In this document: positions 25,780-38,100 of the stretch, one piece after another | Numbering within the stretch: position 1 is the first letter of the stretch | Layout of the letters: every line of letters begins with the position of its first letter | Origin: Erythrocercus mccallii | Taxonomy: Eukaryota > Chordata > Aves > Passeriformes > Dicruridae | Assembly (NCBI GenBank): GCA_013397435.1 | Contig: VZRG01001662.1 | Location: 1-64,000, forward strand | Length of the DNA: 64,000 nucleotides | Direction: 5' to 3' | Translations under genes and position numbers: made by a program | The notes under the pieces: generated by a model | The model's database searches: none | What the model saw: only the letters and a program-made list of their open reading frames with translations | Told to the model about the DNA's origin: nothing

Positions 25780-25894
25780 GGTGCCAGCTGCTCACGTCAC
25801 TGTTATGTCTCCGCGGCTCCGCCGGGGCGGGGACAGCGACAGCGGCGGGCGGGAGGCGGGGGGGCCGCGGCCCCGCTCCCCTGACAGCCCCCGC

Positions 25895-25916
25895 TCCCCT
25901 CCCTCCCTCCCTCCCC
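25895..25916 (-). repeat. (CCCT)n simple repeat, G4-capable on minus strand
   Basis: Consecutive ccct units in the RNF103 5' leader. The complementary strand reads GGGGAGGGAGGGAGGGAGGGG. Confidence 0.75.
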
Positions 25917-25948
25917 AGCCCGGCCTCCGGCTCGGCGCTCCCGGGAAG

Positions 25949-26174
25949 ATGTGGGTGAAGCTGTGCTGTTTGCTGCTCTACTTCCTGGCGCTCTTCGTGC
26001 TGGCCCGGGTGTTCGAGGCCGTGGCGTGGTACGAGAGCGGCTTCCTCGCCACGCAGCTGGTGGACCCGGTGGCGCTGAGCTTCAGGAAGCTGCGGACCAT
26101 CCTGGAGTGCCGCGGGCTGGGGCACTCGGGGCTGCCCGAGAAGAAGGATGTTCGGGAGCTGGTGGAGAAGTCAG
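25949..26174 (+). CDS. RNF103: RNF103 exon 1 (coding part)
   Basis: 226 bases, residues 1-75 plus G of Gly76. Encodes the N-terminal signal or anchor segment and the KLRTILECRGLGHSGLPEKK region. Donor GTACGC. Confidence 0.96.
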
Positions 26175-29100
26175 GTACGCGGAGCTCCCCCGTGACCCGG
26201 AGGTCGGTGCCCGGCCACCCCCGCGTGGTCTCCGGCCGCCCTTGGATGGAGACGCGGGCGCTGCTTCCCTTCGCAGGGCGGGTTTGGAGAGCGAGCTGGC
26301 TCCCCCCAGCAAGGGGGGTCCGTGGAGGGAGCCCGGGCACCTCGGGGGGCGACGGTCAAAGCCCGGCGGCGTTGTGAGCCCGAGCGGGCTGCGCCGAGTG
26401 AAAGGCCTGCGCTGGACGGGGCACCAGCAGCGGCCCTTCCCTCCCCTTCCCTCCCCTCCCCTGCCCTGCCCTGCCCTGCCCTGCCCCGGGAGTTCCGCTG
26501 CGGGCGGGCGGGTCAGTGCCGGTGGCACAGATGGGACCCAATGTCGTCTGCCGTGAAAAACGAGGAAGAGAGACTCCAAATAGCTGCGGTAGGCTACTGT
26601 TTACAGCTGGGGCCAGCTTGTTCCCGTGTATTCCCACCCGTTTGCTGGGTTTATTACAGGTACGGTTATCAAGATGGGCCCCAAGGAAAGCGATGATTTC
26701 ATAGCAGAAGGGATGGGTACCCAGGGTTGAGATGGTTTTATACAAGGGGAGCAGAACTAGTTCCTGCATACAAAAAAACAGCTCGGAAAAAGGCAGGGAG
26801 GCATTTCGGAATTAAGGAGAACCAGGCGAAGGAGATGGACTTCTCGGGGCTGATGAACAGCGAGGGATGGAGAGCAGTGGAGGTGTAAGAATGGCAGAAG
26901 TGTCCTGAAAGTAAGGATGCTGCCTGGAGGAGTCGGAGGGAGCTGGCCCCAAGGACTGGGAGATGCGGCTGATGTAATAGCTGTAGTGCCAGCCAAGCAG
27001 GAAAATGTGAGTAGCTGCTTTTAAATCAATGATGGAAGGGCTGGTGATCCAGGAGAGAGAGAAATCCCAGCAGTCAGGGTAGGCAGTGAGGGTCTCTAAT
27101 GTCTGGACAGTGAGAGAGAAGGATTTGTATGGATGTAGTGCCTGCCATATAACCTTAAAAATGCTAGTTTAAATAATTGATATTAATCCTGGGCATTTAA
27201 ATCTAATTTGCTGTTACTCTTCATTGTTTATTTATGTTTTTAGATTGTTTATTGGCTTTGCTGCCCCAACAGTAAAAAGCATTAGGCACTTTCACTTTTG
27301 TTTCCAATCACTTTCACTCCTTGGCTGTCAGGTACTTTCATGATGTCATGATGTTGGGGTTGCATATGCTGCAGGGAAGTGTTTAACTCCAAACAAACTG
27401 TATTAACCAACTTCTTCAAATGTCATGGAAACACTTCTCATACCAACAGGCTTTGCAGCATTTTTCTGTGGTTGCGTTTTGGTTTTTTTTTTCCCTCTAA
27501 ATTTTATGAATGTTTTTGCAAACCCCTCAAGGGTTTGAACTGTTGCACTTATTTTTATATTTTTAAGGAAACTGGTTTTGGACAAGACTTAATTTCATAA
27601 AGCTTAGTAGATTAGTTACTAGAATGCAGGTTGTCATTAAGAGTGTTTGTAGTGATTGTGAAACAAAACACGAGAAGGAAATGAGATTACGAAGGAAACA
27701 TAATCAGATGATTTTACCATGAGCTCTTTATGTCGCTGCATTTGGAGTTCATGGGAACTTTTCCCAATCATGCAAACAACAGCCAACAGCAAGATTATTC
27801 TGCCTGAGATTTTTACTAAGAACAGGACCACAAACACTGAATTTTGGTCCAGAATTAATGATTGAACTTTTGGAAGTCTGTTTGAATTATCAGTGTTAAG
27901 AAATTGCTTGCTGCAAAATCACAAACCTATGAAACAAAAGCAAAGATGTATCGACTAAAATTGCTCTCAGTCACTGTATGTTGTTATTTGCAGAGAATGA
28001 GCCTTAGAAGATGTTCTTTTATTCTTTTGTGTGCTCGTGCCTGTGTGATGCATCTGTGTAATCACAAACAGAGCACTGATGTCTTCTGTGGTCTGACTGA
28101 AGTCAAATTGTTCATAGTCATGTCACCAGAGATAGAACTATAGTAACAACTTAAAGTTTACCTACCTTTGTACTGAAAAGGTTCTCTGAGCAATCGTGCA
28201 AATATAGTTAGTTAAACTGTTACTAGAATTCATGAAGTAATCTTTCTCCAGTGCCATTTTAATTTAATTTCTCCAATTGTCTCTTTTTCAGGAGACCTCA
28301 TGGAAGGAGAGCTTTATTCAGCTCTCAAGGAGGAAGAGGCCTCTGAATCAGTTTCCAGTACAAACTTCAGTGGTGAAATGCACTTCTATGAGCTTGTAGA
28401 AGACACAAAAGATGGGATCTGGCTGGTACAGGTATATAAAATTGACCGTTTTTTAAAATGTATTTATCACACCCGAAATGTGTTTCAAAGGAGGAGTTTA
28501 TGAGGGTAGTTAACTGGTTGTAAAAATGTGTAACAGAGAGATGGTGACAAAGATAAGCTTCCTCCAGGAGATGAGGAATAGAGAAATAAAACAAGAAAGG
28601 CTGGAAGTGCCAGAGTTTCTATACAGACAGGAAAAAAAAAAAAGCCTGTTATTCTTTGGATTGCTTTTTGAAAAGCTGGCACTTTAGAACAAGAAAACAA
28701 GCAGAGCAGCACACACTGAAGTACACAGAGTATGCAAGTCCTTGGCCCTGGGTTTGTAAGAGCCTTATAATGTGTGAAGTAGGTGCATTAATACAGATGC
28801 TCCCAGCTGGCACAGGCTCCTGGTGCTGCTCTTCCTTTTGGTTGCATTACATGCTCAGACCCAACCAGTTTAAGTTTCTGCTTGTCTAAGGGGCTTAGAG
28901 CACTTGTAAAATCTCTGTTGGCTCTTCACAAAGGCAGGAAGGATCTCAGTCTGCCAACTTCCCAGGCTAGCAGGCTGCTTCTACAACATACTCCAGTGAC
29001 TCCAAGTTAACTTTCTCCCAAACCTTTTGTGCCCAGCAATTTTAGAGTCTGTTTTCCCAAGGCTGCATGAGAACAAGAGATCATTTAGGAAAATACAGAC

Positions 29101-32100
29101 TTTTTCCAACAGGATTCTGAAGCAATTAATCATCGTTTCTGAGAACATAAGTAACCTAGACCAAAATATAGAAATTATTTTTCTATGTCAACTTCTCTGT
29201 TGATAAGAGGGTGTTTTTTAACGAGGCGTAAGTTTCCTCCTAACAGCCACATCAGGTGAATTCTTCAGCAGGCAATTAATTGTTCCGTTGACAATTGTTC
29301 CTACCTGGTTTGTCTGGTCTCACTTCATGTTTTCTGTTTAACAGAAACATGAAACAAAAACATTTAACATTAAATCTTTGTAATTTATTTATTAGACCTG
29401 CACTGTTAGCACATCAGATCTCACCCCAAAATAGACAAGAGGACAGATTACCTTCAGACTTGGAATGACATTTGTGTTTTGGGAAAGATACATTTGGAGT
29501 TTATTGAATCCAGGTTTGAGGTTTAAATCATACAGGAGGGCATTCTTCAAGCAGAGAGAGAGTGTTGAAAGGCAGTTTACATGTCCCCAAGCTAGCTGAC
29601 AAATACAAGCATGAATATGCTGTGAAAAACTTTCCCTCCTCCCCATGCAGCTCAAAAGGGTGAAATATGATAGTTCTCTGTTGTCTCTTGCTTGCAGAAT
29701 TTTCCTTGTAATGTATTTTCCACTAGCATCCTAATAGCAGGTCAGATAGGCTGTGTTTTGATATCTCCAGTGTGATGAATGTTGTCATCATTCTGGGAAT
29801 ATTTGTACAGCTATTCAGTTGGTCACAATAGCTGTGGGAAAAAAAAATTAGTGGAATTTACTGAATAATTTACTTGCTGAACACTATTTGTCTGTTTCTC
29901 TACAGTAAAAACCACAAGAGATGTCGAATTTCTATTTTTCATTCTTGCTTTTTGAGTTTTCATCACTTGGAGTTTTCATTTGCTCCATTCCCCACCACAA
30001 CTCCTGTCTGGATAACTCCTGAACTCTGTTCTTCATGTCCTTTCACAGGTTTTCCCACCCTCTTTTCTTAGACCTCATGCCTGCAGAGCTGGTTTTTACC
30101 GTCATTTCCCAGTTCTGCCTCTTGATTCCCTCCCTTGCCCATCCTCCTTTGCCGTTAGGAATCCTGTGGAAACTTTCCAGCTAATTAAGCTGCTCGATGC
30201 TCATGCAGGGGAGCGAGGCTGCATCGGGGTGGGTTTGGTGACCATGGGCAAGGTTGGAGATTCCCCTGCTCTGTTGCTGCTGGCTGGGAAGCAGAAAGGA
30301 TCTCCAGACCCTTTTCAGTATCCTGAGCCCTGAATCCCTGTTCTCTGGGGGCTGCTGGAAAGGAGCAGAGGGAGAGGAGCAGTTCTGCCTTAGCTGGCAC
30401 AGTGGCTGTCGCTTGAGTTGAACGCTTTGTGATGATGTATGAGAGGACTGAGACTTTGAAGATGATTTTTTTTTCCAGTGCACATAAATGAAATTTGTGA
30501 TGTGACACAGGCTGGAAATGTGATAGCCATCACTGTCTGCAGAGAATCAAAGGAAAAAAGAGGAAACAATTACTATTTCTTGATATGTTTGACAAAAGTT
30601 GAGGTGCGAATTTATCATTTAGAGTCAGCAAGATGAATTCCTTGGAGAAAATCAAAGGCAATACACAAGGAGTCAGTGTTTTGTGGCTTTGTTTCTTTAT
30701 TTTCTGGAAATCCACATGCAAAGCATCCCAGTCCAGTGGTAATTTGTTTACCAGTGTAGCTGTTCGCAGCTCCTGTGTGGCACTTCCGTGGAGCAGCATG
30801 TTCTTTCTCCTATTAGCTCATGATCTCATCACCTTTCCTTTTATGCCATTCTTCTTGCTTGCCAGCTGCTGTTGTGCACTTCTTTGGCTGGCAAGGAGGG
30901 TGACTGGTAGCTTCTGGAGCTGCTTCTTTTGTTGGTTAGGGGAGTTATATGTAATATTCTTACTTTTCCAGGCTCTAGTTAGTCTCTAGAAGCCTGTCAC
31001 ATCCAACAGTATTGTAGTCATTTTGGCTTTTGAAAATGATCTATGGATAAAAATCCTCTTTGAATGAAGGTAAAATCTAAACGAAAATAAATTTTTATTT
31101 TAAAAGTCTCTAACGTAATGGCAGAGAGAAGTAAAGGGAACTTTCTTCATGGCATTCAAGTACAAGGACAGACATTTTGATTGTGTCTGGTAGAGCTGCA
31201 AAGGCCATTATTATGGATATAAAATTCTGCAGTCTATTCTGCATCTCAGTTTCTAGTTTAAGTGGTGTAGTCACAGGGCAAGAGATGTGCCTGCAGCATT
31301 TTGGTGGTGATGGTTTGTTCTTCCTTTTGCTTGCATGTAGGATGAGTTATTTTCATATTTATTTGCCTTCTGAATTTTGCCAGGTGATCAGCTGTTCTTG
31401 CTAAAAAGAAACAAAGCAGAAACACTCAATTCTTTCAAAATACATAATTCAGTATTTGTGTCTTTTCCAATAGCCCTTCAGGATCATTTACAACAGGATA
31501 TCTGATTTTAAGTTTCAGTTTTCTTCTTTAGAAGCTTCATATCCAGTCAAGGGTGCAGAATGCTATCAGCTGGAATTTAATAGTCCTTGTATTGCCTGTG
31601 CATTTGTGTTAACTTATTGCAGAAGCTCATTTATTCTCAATCTCTGACTTAACTGACAGCATAACTGACTGTCCAGATCAGTGAATAGATCACTTCACCT
31701 CCCTGGAGAAACTGAATGTAATTTTGAGGTGGTTAATTTTTGCATGCTGTGATGGATGTAGTCGTTGCCTATTTTGATGTGATTTTTCACAATCTCTTTC
31801 TCAGAAAAGAAAGGCAAAAAATTTCCAGATATCTTCAGTCCATATGGGTGGATTCTGAATGAGTTTTGAATTCTTAAGAAAGAGAGTCTAAATGGAAATT
31901 AAATTCCATTAACACATTGTCAAATAATAAACAGAAAGTGAGATTTCTCAGACATGTCAGAGTTATTAGAAGAGCAGACATTCATGTAGAAACTTACTGA
32001 CATTATCTGAAATAAGTGAGCTTTTTTTCCAAGCTTCTAATAAGTAAATTACCAGTCCATTTATAATTAATTGTATTTTACTTGTTTTATATATAGAGGC

Positions 32101-35100
32101 AGAGTTTGTGGCATAGTTGTTGGTGAAAAAGGGTTCTATGACTAGAGTTTTTCAACCTTTTTAGCTTTGTGGATTTCTAAAAATCTTCTAGGGCATGCAT
32201 GGAATCTTTACAGTAATATTGAGTTTTCTCTGCTCATTTACCCTGTGCAGCCACTCTGGAGGAGTTCATGGGTGTCTCAAATGGAAACCACTGAACCAGA
32301 CAGACAATTCTCATGTTCATACAACCTTACCAGTTCATTAAATGAGTTAGAAATCAGTTTTGCCTTTGGCAAAACTACACAGGTTCTTTCCAATTCAAAT
32401 GTCTGTATTCCTTATGTGGAGAGTGACTTGCTGAGGCTGGGTGAGGACTGACTGCTCGGGAGAGACCTACCTGGATGTGTGTGTGCAGCAGGGAATGATG
32501 TCTCTTACTTCATGGATTTTGTTCTTCCTGGTGGTGTGAAATGTGTCACAGTGCCCAGAGTTGAGGAGCACTTGGAATCATGGTCTTTGTGGCTGAGCTG
32601 TAAAGCCAAGTTGTGACTATTACTCTGTGTGTTCGAAATTGTGTGCTGTTGGTATGAGCAGGTGTGCCTGACACTTGCTGTCCCAGCTAGAACTGGTTAA
32701 AATAAGGAGAGCTGGAATACATGTAGAGGTGTTTGTTCTGCTTTTGCCCCTCTCTGACTCATTGTCATGCCTTGTGATATTGAAACGCTTTTAGTTGTGA
32801 GCGAGCTTCAAAACTTACTGAGAACAAATCTCGTTCCTGTGACCTGCTTTGAGATCTCTGCATACCTGTCTGAAAGAAATTGGACAGAATCTGATTTAAA
32901 TGCACGGAAAACAGGATAATGCTCAAGTGAGGTCATTATCATATCGTGCTCAAGTACTTCAGGGATACCAGAAGAGGAGTCTGTCTTTGCATATTGCATT
33001 GCTATGGCAAACTCTAACATCAGCTGTGCTTTCTCAAGCCTCTTCAATTTCAGTCGTATTTTTACTTGTATTTTAAGAGCCTGTGTTTCGTAAAATAATC
33101 TTTAAAAATGCTTAATGGTATTTGGAAATTAAGGGGCAGCTGGATCCGTGATGGTTATAAAGTAGCTATTGCAATATTGATGCACCTACCCAATACACTT
33201 CGGGTTTGGATTAAGCAAGAGAGGCAAAGTACCCTGCTGACCTAGTCCTCTTTTTCCAAGTGTTTGTATCTTGCTGGCTTCAGGTTATTTGCTCTAAAAG
33301 TCTGTTCTTTAATGTCATAACTATGACTACTTTAACATATAGATCAAAATAATTCTATTTTTCTAATTTACTAATTTTTCTAATTACTTTCTTAACTGAA
33401 GTCTTTGGGGGTAATTCTGTGAAATTCAATATCATGAGAACTCTTCCAATACAAAAGTTCCCTACTCAACTGTCTCTTGAAATCATCAGAATCTCAGCAT
33501 TTTCAGTATTACAGAGATGGTAATTCAGACCCTGCAGTCAGAGCCAATCCTCTGGCCTGGGTTAGGTGTGGGTTAGGGAGCAGATCCATTCTGTGATGTG
33601 AAGTTGTTAAATAGCAGGGTTATTGTGATCCTGTTGGATTCCCTTAGCCCATTAAGATGGATTGAGTTACCCTCATTGTCTTACTTGTCACTCTGATATG
33701 TGATGTCACAGATTGTGAACATAGCTAATAATAAGCAAAGCTGAGAGGGTTTGTGCTTCTCCAGATGTGGTGTTTGTTTCCCATCTGTGTTGGCTGATCT
33801 CCTAAAAGGTACCTTCTCCTATGAGCTTGGCCTTTATTTCTGTAACATTAAATAGAGTGTATGTTTGAAAGGGACCTCTCTGATGAGCTAGTTCAGCGTT
33901 CTGCTAGACTGTAGAATACGTGTTTAGGAAATATTTTGCTGTCTCTCTTACACTGTAAGTTGTTCAAATACTCCAGCTGACTGTTTTCTTCTTGGAAATG
34001 TGTGTCTGACTTCTGGCTGGGGTGTATTCAGGACTAATTTGTTCCTATTGGGCACAAATTGACATTGCCCTTTAGTTTCACCGAATCCTGATGTCAACCA
34101 CATTCCTCCCAGTAAGTGAGGTCAATCAACCAGTTTGTTTTGTCAGGTCTGATATATCCAGGGCTTTGCTTGTTTTGCAGCCAGTTAATATTGATGGCTC
34201 GTGTTTTCTTGTGGAGCAACTGATAGCCCCAAGCGTTTCCTCCCATCGCTGTTTCTAACTGATGAACTCCCCAAGTGTCCTGTTCATTACTGAATTCAAT
34301 TTCATGTGTGACACTCTGCATTACAAGATTTGTGCAGCTCTTCCTGCATGGTGTTACAATCCTCTTTCCCACATAGATGTGCTTCCCAGTTTTATGTCTC
34401 CTACAAATGGCCTTGGGAGACTTCAAGTTCCCACAGGAAGGGCATTAATGGGAATATATGCTGAACTGAGCTCTAAGGTAAATCTATTAAGAAGTCTGTT
34501 AGCACCTTTCTGGCATCTTGATGTCTTTTTGCTGTAGCCAATTTCTTGCTCATTTTAAAACTTTCTCTTTTTTTCACTCACTATAAAAGCCAATCTGTAG
34601 CTCTCATGTAAATTTTCCATGTGGTATAATACATGATATGCTACCAAACTACAAACAGGGTACTACATTCCCTTTTTCTCTTGAAACTCATTTTCCTTCA
34701 GGGGAAGTTTCTCTCAATCAGGAATGATACATCTTTAGTAACTGAGTGCTGGAAAGAAGTGGAAAATGCAACTGTCTCTGCACCTCTAAAACGTCTACAG
34801 TTTTGCATCCTATTGAAATCAAACTGGTGGGATTTTTTTTTTCATTTGCTCTTAAATATAGCTACAGACTTGTTACTGTCCTGTCAGAATGTGAATTGAT
34901 CTGACAGGGGTTTGCAGGAAGTTTTCACAGGTTCAGCTGTGATCCTGTGTGTTTGTGCTACAGTTCTAGGATGGAGATATCCTGCTTACTCTGATTTAAG
35001 TGCATTAAGTTGAGTTCTGCTTTTACCTTCAGGTGATGCAGTTTCTTCCCATAAATTTGCTACCTGGTCCATGGCCAGCCACCCTTCCCTCCACTGAAAA

Positions 35101-38100
35101 CTGAGTCACGGTATTAATTTAACTTTAAAAGAAAATTGTCTTACATTTCTATGCTACCTTCATTGTTTGGTGATCCTGCTGCTTCTCCCCCATTCTATTC
35201 TTATTCATATGACTGAAAAACCTTTTGGTATAACTTGTAATAGTCTTTGTGTGGTCTAACATGAATAGCTCATTTTTCCTTACATATCTTTCTTTGATAG
35301 CTGTTCCTTTTGACCTTTTTTTCAATCCTTCTAGATTGTCACACTATTTCTAACCTCTCTCTACAAGTGATTGCTAGGAAGAAGTGCAGGACTTGACAAC
35401 CTTTTTTTCTTTTCCTTACTTGAAATATAAAATCCTGATAGCTTTAACACCATGGGCTTGAAGAACTTCCAGGCCTCTTCCACATTCAAATTCCCAGTCT
35501 CCTCAGTCACAGGTTTTTCAGCTAAATTGCTTAACTTATCAAAATTCACACTTCTTAAATAAAATCTGTTACAAGTGTTTGCAGGTTATTTTTAATTTAA
35601 ACTGAAGTACATTTTGATTGCTTAACCTCCAGTATTTTCTTGGACTCCCTCATGCACAGAGGTGGTGACTGCTTTCCAAAATACAAAGCCTTGCCTTGGC
35701 ATGGTGAACTCCCAGTGCTGTAAGTGGGTGTTGTCTGCAAGGAGCAGCCTGCAATGGATGTGTTTATTTGGATATTTTCCATAATGACATAAAAAAGCAT
35801 GAGCCCAAAATATTTTACAAAGCTCCAGTGTGCAAAACCATAGTAGGGTTCCTCTATGTAGTTACAAAATACAGACTGCTACTTAGGTCATTGTTCTTCA
35901 GTATAAATAACTTTCTCCAAGAGGAAAGACTTTTTCATAGGAAGGGAATTAAGCTGGTGTTAAAAATTCCACCAGTACAGGCAGGTGACAGTAAAATGTA
36001 ATGGTGACTGTATTTGCAACAAATTGTTGTCTTGACACTTAAAGTGAATGTTGTGGTGCCAGGCAGAAGAAACAGTGAGCAGGATCTGTCCTCCTGCACA
36101 TAACATTAACATTCTCTCAGAACATGCACACAGAGTTTTGGAAAAAGCCAGTCTCTGAGTAGTTGTACCAAAGAATGATTCAGTCACCAAAGTTTTACTT
36201 CTGTGCTTACTAATAAAACATAGTGGTTCCTTGCCATGTTGGATGCATTTATCATGCCACAGGAGCTCCAAGGATATTCTGGCTGTAAGGTGTCTTTAGG
36301 AATTTGGTCTCCCTTGATTGAAGTGCATGAAAGGAAGAAGTTTAAAATATCCAAAACTTCAGTCACATTGGGTGATGTAAAGAAGCCTCAATAATACAGC
36401 AGATTTCCCAGCTGGTTGTCTCAGTGCGTGATGGTTACATTTATCTAATCAAAAAGGCTCTTCTGTGTAATGTGTGTTTTAAGAATAACTCGAAGGATTC
36501 TTACCTAGATTTTCACCTCCAGTGTTATTTAAACATTTTGGTCGTAGTGCAATGGAAATGTAATCTGTGACTTCAGTTTGTTTCCCATTGTAGAACATTC
36601 TGCTTGGTGAATTCTTCTATATTAAGATTCTGAGAAGCTGCTACTTACCAAAAAGCAGATAATATTTATGAATCTCACAGGCTGGACACACTTTCTAGGT
36701 TGAATCTCAGCATGTCCACAGAGAACTGTTCATCATGATGACAACCCAACTTCCAGGGGCAAGCTGACATTTGAGGTTATTAAGTCAGAAAACGATTGGG
36801 ATAAGTTTAATGGCGGGTAAACAAATCTCTGACAAATGGAAGTTTCAAGATTTAATTTAAAAATAAATTTTAAGTGGCTGCCTGTAAACCTGCAGAAGCA
36901 TGTGAGGCATTTCTAAAATAGAAAATGTGACAGCTCGTGGAATAGTGCATGATCAGTCATGTCATTCAAAATTACCTGTCAGCTGCAGGCAGGGTTTTCT
37001 TCTCCTTGTGGGTTTTTTCCCCTCTCCCTGTACAGTTATAAGTCAGAGGATGAATGCTGCTTCTTTGTCATCTGTGTCAGCAGAAGCTTACAGTGAGGTA
37101 ACTTGAAGTACAACTTTAATATACTGGGTTAGAACAAATTAAACCTTGGGATATATCACAGCAAATGATCGTCCTGAAATGGCAGATGGGATGCTGGAGT
37201 TGGTGGAACAGTCACATAAAGTTGCAGAGTGAGTCACGGGCAAAGCTGGAAGGAGTCAAGATTGTTAGGTATTATCTGGGAGTTTAATCAGTAGTTTCCA
37301 CTGCTCAGGAATGGCTGTTGGCAGTTTAATCTGGCACCAGGTACATGCATTTCCACTCGTTCTACTTACTCTGAGACAATGTTTCTTTGGTATGTTGTAA
37401 CTTCTGAGGGTGAATTGTAATAAAATTATGGTCTTTTTTTATTCCAAAGAAGAGGAATCTGCTGCACCCCTCTCCTTTCTCCCCTATTATGAACTGCTTA
37501 ATGATAGTTTTGTTATTTTACCAAAACTTTTGTTGACTACCACTGATTTTAGTATCTTAACATGTACTTAACATGATGATGCACTTCTTTCTCTCTGCAG
37601 AAACCATATTTCTGTCTTAGAGCTTCACTCTCCAAAGACATTTGCTATGGCTCCCAGTTGTACATTTACACTCTGTGTGCTAAAAGAAGGGGAAAGAGTA
37701 TCAAGCATGACCAGCACTCTGTTTTCTTGAAACTTGCTCTTTATTTCAGGAACCAAACTGACTGTGATACTAAACTAGTATTTCCTTCTGGCAATAGGTC
37801 ATAGCAAACGACAGAAGCCCACTGGTGGGTAAAGTCCACTGGCAGAAAATGGTGAAGAAAGTCTCAAGATTCGGCATACGTACTGGCACTTTTAACTGTT
37901 CCAGTGACCCCAGGTACATCCTTAAAGGATTATCGAAATCCCAAGAATATCTTAAGGCTCAGCTGTGTTCTAGCAGCCGGGCTTGCTGTGTTGTAAAAGT
38001 AGCTGTGACAGAAGGTGGCTTTATTTATGTTTTTATCTCTCCTAAAGTCTGCTCAGAATGCTCCATTACATTATTTATCAGCTCTGCAGCTTCGTAAAGT

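Larger units (their letters stand above)
25601..26540 (+). promoter_or_regulatory. CpG-island promoter of RNF103
   Basis: Dense CpG sequence around RNF103 exon 1. A CRE-like TCACGTCA lies at 25792-25799 (one mismatch from TGACGTCA on the other strand), G-runs at 25743-25779 and a (CCCT)n run at 25895-25916 just before the ATG. An AT-rich 'tctatatattattttt' stretch at about 25594-25609 could act as a TATA-like element for an upstream start. The TSS is not determined. Confidence 0.75.

Noticed and set aside
25595..26579. Several 100-200 codon ORFs overlapping RNF103 exon 1 in other frames
   Set aside because: CpG-island shadow frames. Composition is Pro/Arg/Gly/Ala-rich with no domain, and only the MWVKLCC frame matches RNF103.
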